From the NCBI GenBank assembly GCA_031285295.1, contig JAITWK010000042.1, positions 86,967 through 150,966 on the forward strand: a stretch of DNA of 64,000 nt, in the 5' to 3' direction. Below the pieces are notes generated by a model, which saw only the letters and a program-made list of their open reading frames with translations, had not been told where the DNA came from and did no database searches. Of the stretch, positions 1-8,530 are shown piece after piece (positions within the stretch are counted from its first letter, which is position 1; each line of letters begins with the position of its first letter). The stretch comes from Deltaproteobacteria bacterium (lineage in GTDB: Bacteria > Desulfobacterota > Desulfovibrionia > Desulfovibrionales > Desulfovibrionaceae). The translations under genes were made by a program, and so were the position numbers.

Positions 1-1
1 A

Positions 2-586
2 CCCAAATTTATTATGCCGCAACTAAAAAATGGCCGAGTCCGCTATTTAAGCAACGAAGAATGCATTTCTTTATTCAATATCCTCGAATCTCGGTCATGT
101 CTCTGGCTAAACATATCAAAATTTGCACTTTATACCGGGATGCGAGCTGCGGAAATATTCCACTTAAAATGCGAGAACATCAACTTTCAAATGGGTGGTT
201 TTCATATCCTTGACACAAAATCATTTAACCGCTTTGTGCCATTTAATGCAACATCTCAAAAAATTGCGACTGAGTTTTATACCAAGCCGAATGCATATTT
301 ATTCCCAAGCAGCTCAGCAAGTGGCAAACCTTTTTCCGAAGTCAGTAAAATCTTCCGTAAATCCGTTGAAAAAACCGAATTAAATAGCGGAATTACAGAC
401 CGCAGGCAAAAAGTCGTATTTCATACTCTAAGGCACACATTTGCATCGCGTTTGGTACAAAAAGGCAAAACGCTAGAAGTTGTCAGCAAACTGCTTGGGC
501 ATTCAAGTCTGCAAATGACTATGCGTTATGCCCATCTGTCCAAGGATCTATTTGTTGATGCCATGCAATCTCTAGACAACAATTAG
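2..586 (+). CDS. Tyrosine recombinase (ICE integrase), 5' end cut by the window
   Basis: The reading frame is open from the first base, so the N-terminal arm-binding and core-binding parts are missing and only the catalytic domain is present. Visible catalytic elements are the first Arg in TGMRAAEI, the H-x-x-R box in HTLRHTFAS, the LLGHSS segment, and the nucleophilic Tyr in MTMRYAHLS, the usual order for phage and ICE integrases. An ATG at 14 gives 190 residues, but family members have about 150-200 more residues upstream, so this is probably not the true start. Together with the tRNA at the other end of the tra/trb/pil block, it is the likely integrase of the element. The attachment site on this side lies outside the window. 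Confidence 0.9.
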   Translation, partial: PKFIMPQLKNGRVRYLSNEECISLFNILESRSCLWLNISKFALYTGMRAAEIFHLKCENINFQMGGFHILDTKSFNRFVPFNATSQKIATEFYTKPNAYLFPSSSASGKPFSEVSKIFRKSVEKTELNSGITDRRQKVVFHTLRHTFASRLVQKGKTLEVVSKLLGHSSLQMTMRYAHLSKDLFVDAMQSLDNN

Positions 587-804
587 ACTTATACTCAACC
601 AAATTGCAACATGCAAGCCTTTTCTTTCGGTTATACTATTTTTGGAGTCAAAAGACGATTATTTGAATACGATTGGCGATTTTATGCAAGCAATGCGCTA
701 TATAATTAACAATCGCTGATAATCTCCAAAAATCTCTAAAAATAGCACAAATGTTACTCAACATCGCTAACCTGTTTCACAACCGTAAGGCTGTTTGACG
801 CGAA

Positions 805-858
805 AGCGAAAAGGCGGGATAGGTAAGTAGTACTACCTCTAATGAGGTAGCTACTTAC
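805..858 (-). other. oriT: Predicted origin of transfer (oriT), IncP/RP4-like
   Basis: A long inverted repeat occupies 823-858: GTAAGTAG and CTACCTC, loop TAAT, GAGGTAG and CTACTTAC, with a two-base bulge at 831-832. On the minus strand the arm is followed directly by CTATCCCGCC (822-813), which matches the RP4 nick region CTATCCTG^C in all but one position. By analogy the nick would fall between 815 and 814 on the minus strand. RP4 has the same order: an inverted repeat ending in ACTTCAC, then the nic core. It lies 65 bases upstream of traJ-traI, whose products should bind and cleave it. The rest of 587-922 is AT-rich up to about 760. Two short hairpins at 864-879 and 889-901 lie in the traJ leader. 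Confidence 0.75.
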
Positions 859-922
859 ACCCGCCCGCTGGAAGCGGGGCTTATTCGCAGCTTCGCTGCT
901 CAACGCTAAAGAGAAACCCAAA

Positions 923-1249
923 ATGCCAACCGTCAAAAAGCATATTAAAACCTACCTCAATGAGCAGGAAATGCAGTTTATAGCCAGCAATGCTGCAAAG
1001 GCCAGATTATCCATGTCGGCTTATGTCAAACGCATATGCCTTGGGTATGAGCCAAAAAGTGCAGTGGACAGCCAGGCCGTTTTGGAACTGATCAGGCTAA
1101 AGTCTGAGCTTGGCAGGCTTGGTGGCTTACTGAAATTTTCACTTGGAGAAAAAACTCTTGAGCGGAGTCGGAAGATTAACGACTTGATTGATGCCCTGGC
1201 TGAATGCAAGGCCGAGATCGACAGCACCATAAAGGCAATGGATAAATAA
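923..1249 (+). CDS. traJ: TraJ-like relaxosome accessory protein
   Basis: This 108-residue protein has the N-terminal ribbon-helix-helix layout of RP4 TraJ/MobC proteins. A short basic strand (HIKTYLNEQE) is followed by helices with LSMSAYVKRICLGYEP, and then by the conserved stretch ELGRLGGLLKFSL, which in TraJ homologues follows an LGYxP segment. TraJ binds beside nic and recruits the relaxase. Its position 65 bases from the predicted oriT and immediately before traI (stop and start one base apart) supports this role. The Shine-Dalgarno sequence is weak (aaagagaaa), and two small hairpins precede the start, so translation may be controlled. MobC is an alternative family name for the same function. 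Confidence 0.85.
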   Translation: MPTVKKHIKTYLNEQEMQFIASNAAKARLSMSAYVKRICLGYEPKSAVDSQAVLELIRLKSELGRLGGLLKFSLGEKTLERSRKINDLIDALAECKAEIDSTIKAMDK

Positions 1250-2908
1250 ATGCTGGCCATACGCAAAGACAGACAGAAGAAAAACGACAACTATCGGGCG
1301 CTGGCCTTGTATATTTGCGGCTATACAGAAAAAAATCCGGAAGAAAAAATTTTGGCGTCTTGGTTCTCCAACTGTGATGGCGAAGACTTTGCCGAAACCA
1401 TGATGGAAGTTGAAGCTGTCCAAAATTTAAACACTACTGAAGCGATCAAGACTTATCACCTGATTTTGAGTTTCCGACCGGAAGACGAAGCCAGGCTTAC
1501 GCCGGAAATTATGGCTGACATTGACGCCAGATTTGCTGAAGCTTTGGGATATGCGGAGCATCAGCGTTGTTGTGGAATCCATAAAAACACCAACAATATG
1601 CACATGCATATTGCCTACAACATGATCAATCCGGAAAAATTCAACCGGCATGAGCCGTTTCGGGATTTTTACGCCTTGGCAGAGACTTGCCGGGAAGTTG
1701 AGGCGCTATACGGCTTGGCCGTGGACGCTGGACTTGAACCAGAACGCAAGGAACCGACCAGGCCGAATATCAAGGCACAGGCGATGGAGGCGCACAGCGG
1801 CCAGGAGTCCTTTGATGGATACGTACAGCGCCATCGGGAAGAGCTGCTGAAGCGTTTAGGCGTGGCCAACGATTGGCAGGGCGTGCATAAGGCATTTGCG
1901 GCGTACGGCATTGGCATCAAGCCGGGCAAAGGCAGAGCGGGCGGCCTGGTGCTGCATGATTTGCACGGCAGGAGTCATTTAACGGCCAGCTCACTAAGCC
2001 GCGCAACCGCAGGCGCGGCCATGCAAAAGCGTTTTGGGGCATATGCCGCTCCGGAGCGCAAAAAATATGAAAACGAAATCGAGCGATATTCCAAGTCACC
2101 GCTTCAGGCGGAGCCGAACCGGGCCAATCTTTATGAAGGCTTCCTTGCGGCCAAGGATGAAAAACAAAGGGCTTGGGATGAATGGAATAAGCATAAGGAC
2201 GCCGCGCAAAAGCGCCGCGCGGAAATATCCGAAAAATGGAATCTGCGCCGGAAAGAAATTCAGGAAAACAAAAAGCTTTTACCGAGGGACCGCTGGGCGC
2301 TGATTCAAGATATTTATCTCAAGCGAAAAACCGATCTGGCCAGTGATGAGCAGCTCGTGATCATGAAAAAGGAGCTGGATCAGCAGAAGCAGGATATACG
2401 CGCAAAATATCCGTTTTCCTCATGGACGGACTACCTGAAGCTTAAAACCCTGGAAGGCAATGAGGATGCTCTGGACGTGCTGCGCTCAAAAAAACTGACC
2501 GGCGCGGATCTGGACAAGGCGGTGGCCGCACAGTCGGCCCCAGGGCCGAGCATTTCAAGACTGGATTTTACGGCCGACAAAAAAGCGATTCTGGCAAACA
2601 CGGCCATGCTGACCAAGGACAAAAAAGCTCTCATGGCCATTCTTACGGCCAAAGAAAAAACGCAGATTGACGCGAAGCTCACCATCAGCCCCAGCGGGGT
2701 TCTGATTTTGAGTCTGCCAACTGGCGGCACGGTCAGAGATTCCGGCAAGCAGCTTTATTTCAGCAAGTTTGACCCTCAAGCCCGGAAGATGGCCGAGGAG
2801 CTGGCCAAGCTGAAATGGGGGAAAATGTGCCGAGTCGAGGAAAATTCTTTTGTCTTCGACCGGAGCCGAAGTCTGAGCAGAAGCCAAAGCAAAGGCATGG
2901 GGCGATAG
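1250..2908 (+). CDS. traI: TraI-like MOB-P relaxase
   Basis: The 552-residue protein nicks oriT and pilots the transferred strand. The N-terminal relaxase domain (about 1-200) aligns by eye with RP4 TraI. Tyr21 in ALALYICGY corresponds to the catalytic Tyr22. KTYHLILSFRP is motif II-like. The metal-binding motif III is NTNNMHMHIAYN around residues 119-130. The middle is a charged, probably helical linker. The C-terminus (about 470-535, SPSGVLILSLPTGG and LYFSKFDPQARKMAEELA) resembles the LPD7 polyvalent-protein domain. It is shorter than RP4 TraI (about 730 residues) but both key motifs are intact. It is translated directly after traJ. Confidence 0.93.
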   Translation: MLAIRKDRQKKNDNYRALALYICGYTEKNPEEKILASWFSNCDGEDFAETMMEVEAVQNLNTTEAIKTYHLILSFRPEDEARLTPEIMADIDARFAEALGYAEHQRCCGIHKNTNNMHMHIAYNMINPEKFNRHEPFRDFYALAETCREVEALYGLAVDAGLEPERKEPTRPNIKAQAMEAHSGQESFDGYVQRHREELLKRLGVANDWQGVHKAFAAYGIGIKPGKGRAGGLVLHDLHGRSHLTASSLSRATAGAAMQKRFGAYAAPERKKYENEIERYSKSPLQAEPNRANLYEGFLAAKDEKQRAWDEWNKHKDAAQKRRAEISEKWNLRRKEIQENKKLLPRDRWALIQDIYLKRKTDLASDEQLVIMKKELDQQKQDIRAKYPFSSWTDYLKLKTLEGNEDALDVLRSKKLTGADLDKAVAAQSAPGPSISRLDFTADKKAILANTAMLTKDKKALMAILTAKEKTQIDAKLTISPSGVLILSLPTGGTVRDSGKQLYFSKFDPQARKMAEELAKLKWGKMCRVEENSFVFDRSRSLSRSQSKGMGR

Positions 2909-3124
2909 TCAAAGCAATCGGCCTAGCGCCATTCCGGGTGTGCGCCAAGGCGCATTTTCCGTGCCAAGGCTACTTCGATTGTGCCGTCCTTTGTGCAGCT
3001 ACACTCACTGCCCTCGCCGCTTCCGCAGTCCTTCACTCTCTCGCTTAACGCCTTGTCACGGAAAATTCCACCCTGCATGGAGCCGCGCCGCACCTGATTG
3101 GTACGAGCTGCGCTCTGTCTGTTT

Positions 3125-3197
3125 TAACATTTTGCCCCGGCTGGCGGGGGGGCAGCTGTAAATGCAAATGCCCCCCCACCCTCCGGGGAAAATGTTA
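3125..3197. repeat. 73-bp imperfect palindrome with G/C-homopolymer arms
   Basis: The outer arms are TAACATTTTGCCCCGG (3125-3140) and CCGGGGAAAATGTTA (3183-3197), with one missing base. The inner arms are a run of seven Gs and a run of seven Cs, leaving a loop of about 20 bases. It fills the 346-base gap between traI and the next gene and ends 58 bases before that gene's start. The remainder of the gap (2909-3124) shows no supported gene. It may be a terminator for traJI, a cruciform or a secondary replication signal; the sequence alone does not decide. Confidence 0.7.
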
Positions 3198-3254
3198 TGG
3201 GGGAGGATAAGACAAAACAATATGAACCGTGTGTACTCCAAAGGAGAAATTATT

Positions 3255-3647
3255 ATGGCAACTACCAGCAACCAGACACGCGAGGCCATCCGCAACGATT
3301 GGTGGCAGAACAAAAAAGGGCAGGGCTTTACCATGTTTAGTGATCCCGGGCACGGCTGGCTTGCCGTTCCACGCAAGGAGCTGGTAAGCCTCGGCATCTT
3401 GAACAAAATCAGCTCTTTCTCCTACCAGAAGGGCGATTGGGTATTTCTGGAAGAAGACTGCGACTTCTCCGCCTTTGTCACCGCTCGTATCGAGCAGAAC
3501 CGTCCATTTTTTATTATCGAAAAAAACAGCCCCTTTGACCTGTCCCCCATCCGCGACAATCCGCCGTTCAATGCGGAAGCATCCGAGCTGAAACCCGTGC
3601 ATTTAAGACTTTTTGAAGAAGCCCAACTAGGCAAAATGTATTCATAG
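3255..3647 (+). CDS. Conserved hypothetical protein of the ICE
   Basis: The 130-residue product starts at an ATG preceded by AAAGGAG at a good distance; a longer open frame upstream lacks such a site and runs through the palindrome. It contains GQGFTMFSDPGHGWLAVPR and a following ELVSLGILNKISSFSYQ segment, then an acidic YLEEDCD-like stretch (VFLEEDCDFSAFV). I have an impression of similar small proteins on other plasmids but do not recognise a function. It has no signal peptide or membrane segment. It is the last plus-strand gene before the convergent pilus operon and shares a bidirectional terminator with it. Confidence 0.7.
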   Translation: MATTSNQTREAIRNDWWQNKKGQGFTMFSDPGHGWLAVPRKELVSLGILNKISSFSYQKGDWVFLEEDCDFSAFVTARIEQNRPFFIIEKNSPFDLSPIRDNPPFNAEASELKPVHLRLFEEAQLGKMYS

Positions 3648-3657
3648 AGAATACGAG

Positions 3658-3689
3658 CAAAAGGCCGGGCATTGAGTCCCAGCCTTTTG
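3658..3689. terminator. Bidirectional intrinsic terminator
   Basis: The hairpin CAAAAGGC...GCCTTTTG, with a further CGGG/TCCC pairing inside, lies between the convergent stops at 3647 and 3695. The A/T flanks can serve as U-tracts on either strand. Confidence 0.7.
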
Positions 3690-3694
3690 TTATT

Positions 3695-4258
3695 TCAGCG
3701 TTCAAGTCCTTTCGACTTCTCCAGTGCCGGAAGCCCCAGCGCCTGGCGCTGCAAGCCGATGTAAACTTCTCTGACCATGCCGAGATTTTCTTGCCGTTGG
3801 CGTAGGACATTTTTTTCAGGCACGGACAGCATACTTTTCATGCTGTTGGAAAACCTAGTCGAGTGGCTTTTTATAAACTTCCGGAATGAGTCTAGCGGAA
3901 GCCCTGCTTCCTTATCCTTTCCAGAATATGTTTTAGTACCTTGTTGGTAAATTTGCGGATTTTTGATTACTTCCAGCGAGTTCTTAGCTTCCTGAAGCTG
4001 CGCTATCGCTCCGAATACGCTTTTATACTGCTCAGGTGAGTTGATGTAAGAGGCCAATTCCTGGCGCAGCATCATCTCCTCCACGCTGAGAGCCAAATTG
4101 AGATCTTTGGTTGCTTTAACTTCTTTCAACAAGGACAGGGTGATATTTAGATTGTCAGTACGCTTTTGCATGGGCAGAGATTGCTCAAGATCCTTGTAAA
4201 TCAACCACCCAGTACCAAGATTATGCGTAATTTTATCAATTAAGCCAATCTTTTCCAT
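3695..4258 (-). CDS. Hypothetical protein at the end of the pilus operon
   Basis: The 187-residue protein is chosen to start at ATG 4258 (MEKIGLIDKI), which overlaps the end of the preceding gene by about 23 bases and suggests translational coupling. A longer frame begins at 4309 but would run deep into that neighbour. The sequence is largely helical and charged, with no membrane segment, signal peptide or catalytic motif that I recognise. It is the last gene of the minus-strand run and is followed by a terminator. Function unknown; its position suggests an accessory role in the ICE rather than in pilus assembly. Confidence 0.6.
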   Translation of the reverse strand: MEKIGLIDKITHNLGTGWLIYKDLEQSLPMQKRTDNLNITLSLLKEVKATKDLNLALSVEEMMLRQELASYINSPEQYKSVFGAIAQLQEAKNSLEVIKNPQIYQQGTKTYSGKDKEAGLPLDSFRKFIKSHSTRFSNSMKSMLSVPEKNVLRQRQENLGMVREVYIGLQRQALGLPALEKSKGLER

Positions 4259-4454
4259 ATTCCGCCTCAGCTTCCGATAAATCCCACCCCGCAAGGTATT
4301 CAGCGCCAAAAACTTCTTTGATGCCTTTGGCTACCCATGGAACAAGCGGAACTAATTTAGCTAGGCGCATGGCTTCTTCCTCATCACCACGAGTTGCTGC
4401 ATCGACTGATTGATACACTATGCCCATTCTTTCTTCATGCGTTAGCTGACTCAT
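4236..4454 (-). CDS. Small acidic hypothetical protein
   Basis: The 72-residue product begins at ATG 4454 behind GCGAGGTGG; a GTG two codons upstream would overlap that ribosome-binding site. The N-terminus MSQLTHEERMGIVYQSVDAA is followed by an acidic helix (RGDEEEAMRLAKLVPL) and a WVAKGIKEVFGAEYL segment, probably an all-helical small domain. There is no signal or membrane segment. It lies 52 bases after the prepilin peptidase gene and overlaps the next gene. I do not recognise a family. Confidence 0.65.
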   Translation of the reverse strand: MSQLTHEERMGIVYQSVDAATRGDEEEAMRLAKLVPLVPWVAKGIKEVFGAEYLAGWDLSEAEAEYGKDWLN

Positions 4455-4506
4455 AACCACCTCGCAAATTTTTGTTGACCAACATCCTGCTTATACCCCG
4501 CTACGC

Positions 4507-4947
4507 CTAAGTAAACAAGGCCGAAAAAGACATTAAAACCAAACACCCAGCCACCAAAAACGGCCCGAAAGCTAACGGCAATTTGATTATCCCAAAACGT
4601 GTGGCCAGCGTAGCAAGTATAGTCGCGCAGGCGATCCCCCAAGGGATCAGCACCGGGCCGAGCAGCGCCCCCAAGGAAAGCATCAAAAAGGCGTCACCGG
4701 AGCCGAGGCATTCTTTCTTGTGCCGCCACCGACACCAGACTTGAGCGCCCTTCATAATGCCAAAACCAAAAGCAGCGCCCAGGGCGGCTTCAGACACAGC
4801 GTTGCCCCAAAGAGCCTGGCCGCTGATGACGATGATCGCCGCTGGCCAAGTCAACCAGTGCGGCAAGCGGAATTGCCTGTAATCGATGGCGGCAGCAGCC
4901 ACAACCAGACTGATGGCAAGGATTTGAGAGAGCAGCAGCATATTCAT
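4507..4947 (-). CDS. pilU: Prepilin peptidase (A24 family), PilU-like
   Basis: This integral membrane aspartic protease should remove the leader peptides of PilS and PilV. At 146 residues it has only the membrane catalytic core, without the N-terminal methylase-like domain of chromosomal PilD, as is usual for plasmid PilU. The two catalytic Asp sites are visible: D22 in AAIDYRQFRLP, and the GxGD motif GSGDAFLML at about residues 82-90. Several hydrophobic helices surround them. Its start overlaps the stop of the transglycosylase gene by one base. The order transglycosylase then peptidase matches R64 pilT-pilU. Confidence 0.9.
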   Translation of the reverse strand: MNMLLLSQILAISLVVAAAAIDYRQFRLPHWLTWPAAIIVISGQALWGNAVSEAALGAAFGFGIMKGAQVWCRWRHKKECLGSGDAFLMLSLGALLGPVLIPWGIACATILATLATRFGIIKLPLAFGPFLVAGCLVLMSFSALFT

Positions 4948-5441
4948 CAGGGGAGCCTTTGCATTTGATTGATTACGGATTGAGCATAGCGTTTGGCGCG
5001 TTCAGGATTTTTTCCGACCGGAGTGTGGTAGCTGGCCACGGCCTCCCATTTAAGGCCGTATCTGCGGATCTCGCCAGCCAAGATCCAGGCCCCGATCATG
5101 ATATTGTTCCGGGGGTCAATGGCAAAATCAGGATGAAGATTGAATTTTTTGAGCCACCAGGAGTTTATCTGCATAAGGCCGATGTCGTAGGATTTTCCGG
5201 CCTGCTGCGCGGCCAGGGCGATTCGTACCGCTTCGGCCCTACTTTTGGCGATATAGGACTTCCCGGCCACGTTCACGGCCCAGGGCTTGCCGCCGCTTTC
5301 CTGCTGCATAATGGCCCGAATCAGCTTGGGGTGGACGTTCCACTTGGCGCAGGCCTCGGAAACGTGAGGCATGAAATCCATGCCCCACGCATACATCGGG
5401 GTTATAAGCAGCAGGAATAAGCAGGCGACTAAAGTTTTCAT
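4947..5441 (-). CDS. pilT: Lytic transglycosylase, R64 PilT-like
   Basis: This 164-residue exported enzyme should open the peptidoglycan for the pilus. A signal peptide covers about residues 1-19 (MKTLVACLFLLLITPMYAWG). The SLT fold follows: catalytic Glu in IMQQESGGKPWAV, the YDIGLMQINSWW motif, NIMIGAWILAGE, and WEAVASYHTPVG. Length and position match R64 PilT, which is a transglycosylase and not the retraction ATPase of the same name. It sits between the tail-collar genes and pilU, with 6 bases to the upstream gene. Confidence 0.92.
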   Translation of the reverse strand: MKTLVACLFLLLITPMYAWGMDFMPHVSEACAKWNVHPKLIRAIMQQESGGKPWAVNVAGKSYIAKSRAEAVRIALAAQQAGKSYDIGLMQINSWWLKKFNLHPDFAIDPRNNIMIGAWILAGEIRRYGLKWEAVASYHTPVGKNPERAKRYAQSVINQMQRLP

Positions 5442-5447
5442 ATTATC

Positions 5448-6143
<696 letters not shown>

Positions 6144-6203
6144 AATTGCTCAAATTCATGCTAAATGCCCTTTTTCTAGTGGTTAAAATGCTTTTTTCTG
6201 TTT

Positions 6204-6872
6204 TTAGTTGGTGGCCCGAATCAGATAGCGTGTGGCCATGTTGACCGGGCGAGTTTCGTCAGCGCCGGAGACGGAAAGTTTAACCGGCAACTCTGGCGTC
6301 ATCGAACCAGCTTTAACGCCTTCCAAGGGATCTTTGGGGTGTACATAATAACCATCATATGGACGACTAGCTACTCCAGACCACTTTGAAGTAGCGGTGA
6401 CAAGGCCATATGATACACCGCCAACATTTGAAGTGCTTCCTGAACCAGTGCCGCCACCGCCGCCAGCACCAGTGACTGCTCCTATGCCGCCACCAATAGA
6501 AATTTTCGCACTCGCCGGATCAATATAAACCCCTTCAGCCTGTAACTCTCCCAACTCTCCCGACTTGCCACCCACGCCGCGCAGGAACACGCCGCGCAGA
6601 TCCGGAATATTGCTGCCGTAGAGGGCGTAAAGCTCAGGATAGGTTGCCGGATCGATAGCACGGCCATCACATTCCATGTACTTCTCGTAATCGGGCGGGT
6701 TTTGTGCAGACATCCAGGTGACGAGAGTGCCAATCGGCTCATTGCCGCCCAGCGCTTTGACCGACACCGGCACAGGATCAAATGCCGTTGCGTCCGCAAA
6801 GGCATTGACCGGCAGCAGCGTCATGGCCGCGAACAGGGTCAGATAAAGTAAATTAAACAGCCGTTTCCTCAT
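6204..6872 (-). CDS. Tail-collar pilus-associated protein (paralogue)
   Basis: The 222-residue exported protein has a normal signal peptide (MRKRLFNLLYLTLFAAMTLL, cleavage near AFA) and the same collar-domain blocks as its neighbour: PIGTLVTW, NPPDYEKYMECDGRAI, IPDLRGVFLRGVGGKSGELG, EGVYIDP, LPVKLSVSGADETRPVN. It differs by a Gly/Ser-rich insertion at about residues 132-152 and by a divergent segment before the C-terminus. It has no repeat tract and a plain ATG with an upstream GGAGAGG, so it should be expressed constitutively. Collar domains often carry receptor-binding tips in phage tails. Next to pilV this suggests an alternative pilus-tip or surface adhesin, but that is inference. Confidence 0.8.
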   Translation of the reverse strand: MRKRLFNLLYLTLFAAMTLLPVNAFADATAFDPVPVSVKALGGNEPIGTLVTWMSAQNPPDYEKYMECDGRAIDPATYPELYALYGSNIPDLRGVFLRGVGGKSGELGELQAEGVYIDPASAKISIGGGIGAVTGAGGGGGTGSGSTSNVGGVSYGLVTATSKWSGVASRPYDGYYVHPKDPLEGVKAGSMTPELPVKLSVSGADETRPVNMATRYLIRATN

Positions 6873-6938
6873 AAAACCTCTCCTTCAGGTTTAAGCGCAC
6901 CAGGTGGAGCGCTTGTTAAAAGGTCTAAGTTTCTCCAA

Positions 6939-8081
6939 TTATGGAGCTGGCGGCTCTACCGGATCGCGGGCGCAAGTGCTCATCACGACCAGGCGGCCAT
7001 AATCTTCAGCCGGATAAATCCATTCATTATTGGCGGTCAGGACGCGCAGATGCACTTGCCATTGCTCGTCTGAAGCGCTGGTGGCCCAGGCTTGGAATGA
7101 AGCCATGACCGGCGATTCCGAACCGGAAGCGACAATGGCCGGAGCCACCAGAATTTCCGGATGCGTTCCAGTACCGGGGGCGCAGGAAGGCTTATCAATG
7201 AGCTGGCCATTGATGGCCAGTTGTGCCGTCTGAAACAGTGTGGAGTTGCCGGAGTCGCCCAGCAGCACGGTTTGACCGTTCCGGCACAGGTAAAGGCCGA
7301 CTTCGGCATCAAGAAAAGTCCGGCCTTCGTCTTCCGGCAAAGTGCAAAAGTTCGTGTCGTAATCTTTGGCCGCGAAATCCAGCTCCTGAATGTTCCGGAT
7401 GCTGTGATTAGTCATGTCCAGGGAAGTTTGCATGGCGTTCAATTCCGGCTGGCCAGGCACAGCCACCCGATAGAGGAAATCCTGATCCAAATCGCTGGCG
7501 CTGTAGGTTGATACCGAAGCCAAATGTCCGGCTGTGGCCGTCAGGCCCAAGCTGGCCAGCGAAACTTCCCAGCCGCCATAAGCCCCACGGATAACGTCAG
7601 CAGCCCCGATAACGCCGGTTGGGATAAAACCCGCCCTGGCCAGAGCCGCTGTTTCCGGAACTGTAATATTGGCAAATTCCGGCTGACGGGCAGTGTGGCC
7701 ACGCCCTCCGGTCGTCAGCACGATCATGGAGAGAGCGCCGGTGTCATCTCTCCTGGAGGTAATCAGGTAATTTTGCCCCCAGGCATTTTGATTGTTAAAG
7801 CGATCCGGCAGACAGCCAGCATCCTGCAACTCGACAAATGTAATATTCGGGCCGGTCGTAGGCGCGGACGCCGCCTGCAAAGCCGCATAATTCTGTTGGC
7901 CATACAAAAATGCCGCTTTTTGCACAGTCACAAAATGCTCCGCGACAGCGCGTTTCTTCATGGCCTCAATGCCATTTTGCCAAAGCGAGGCGAGGATCGG
8001 GGTCAGGATGGCCAGAATCAGCAATGCGGCCATCGCGTCCGTTGTCATAATAACCCCGGAATCACTTTTTAATTTTTTCAT
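6939..8081 (-). CDS. pilV: PilV-like minor pilin / tip adhesin
   Basis: The 380-residue protein starts at ATG 8081 with AGGAG eight bases upstream. A short charged leader (MKKLKSDSG) is followed by V-I-M-T-T-D and a hydrophobic helix (AMAALLILAILTPILASLWQ), a type IV prepilin N-terminus with probable cleavage after Gly. The remainder resembles the constant part of R64 PilV, including the block DLDQDFLYRVAVPGQPELNAM and the C-terminal cysteines (NFCTLPE, LYLCRNG). In R64, PilV selects recipient cells through lipopolysaccharide. No invertible 3' segments or Rci recombinase are visible, so this copy seems fixed. Confidence 0.88.
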   Translation of the reverse strand: MKKLKSDSGVIMTTDAMAALLILAILTPILASLWQNGIEAMKKRAVAEHFVTVQKAAFLYGQQNYAALQAASAPTTGPNITFVELQDAGCLPDRFNNQNAWGQNYLITSRRDDTGALSMIVLTTGGRGHTARQPEFANITVPETAALARAGFIPTGVIGAADVIRGAYGGWEVSLASLGLTATAGHLASVSTYSASDLDQDFLYRVAVPGQPELNAMQTSLDMTNHSIRNIQELDFAAKDYDTNFCTLPEDEGRTFLDAEVGLYLCRNGQTVLLGDSGNSTLFQTAQLAINGQLIDKPSCAPGTGTHPEILVAPAIVASGSESPVMASFQAWATSASDEQWQVHLRVLTANNEWIYPAEDYGRLVVMSTCARDPVEPPAP

Positions 8082-8092
8082 ACAATGCACTC

Positions 8093-8530
8093 CTAGTGCA
8101 GACTGATGACGCTGACGACACAGCCAGACGGAATGAAGCCCGGTAACGGATGATCCGGCCCATCACGCAGCAACACACCTTGACTGCTTCTGCCGATGGC
8201 GGCACTGCCGCGCAGCAAAGACGAAACCGCCTGAACGACTGAAGGCCCAGCCTGGCCATAAACATAACAACGCAGCTCGCCGCTTTCGCGCACAACCTGA
8301 TTATGGAAATCTCCGGCCGCAAGACCGACCGGCAAATCCAGAGCTTCAAGCGGTATCACTCCTTCAACTTTATGCTCCAGGGCGTAAGCGTTGACGGCGT
8401 TGCGGTAGATTATGAACGTCTGTGCTGACGCCGTCGCCTGTTGCTCCTGCTTTTGCGATGGCTCGTACAGTATGGCCACCCAAAGGAAGATTAGGCCGAG
8501 CATAAACCCGGCAACAGCGAGGCCTTTCAT
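8093..8530 (-). CDS. pilM: PilM-like pilus protein
   Basis: The 145-residue protein has one N-terminal transmembrane segment (GLAVAGFMLGLIFLWVAILY) and a small periplasmic domain (QTFIIYRNAVNAYALEH, then LPVGLAAGDFHNQVV, YVYGQAGPSVVQAVSSLLRGSAAIG). The layout and length fit the R64 PilM family, required for thin-pilus formation but without a known enzyme activity. Its start overlaps the stop of the PilT-like ATPase gene (ATGA). In R64, pilM precedes pilN; here it lies directly before pilV, so the operon is rearranged. Confidence 0.75.
   Translation of the reverse strand: MKGLAVAGFMLGLIFLWVAILYEPSQKQEQQATASAQTFIIYRNAVNAYALEHKVEGVIPLEALDLPVGLAAGDFHNQVVRESGELRCYVYGQAGPSVVQAVSSLLRGSAAIGRSSQGVLLRDGPDHPLPGFIPSGCVVSVISLH

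Noticed and set aside
587..922. Second copy of the tRNA-Arg 3' end as left attachment site
   Set aside because: Looked for the GGGGTTCGAATCCC-type sequence near the integrase; none found. The site should lie beyond the left edge.
6720..6745. Resemblance of GTGCCAATCGGCT to the R64 shufflon sfx core
   Set aside because: Only a single copy was seen, it lies inside a coding region that explains it, and no inverted partner or Rci recombinase is present.
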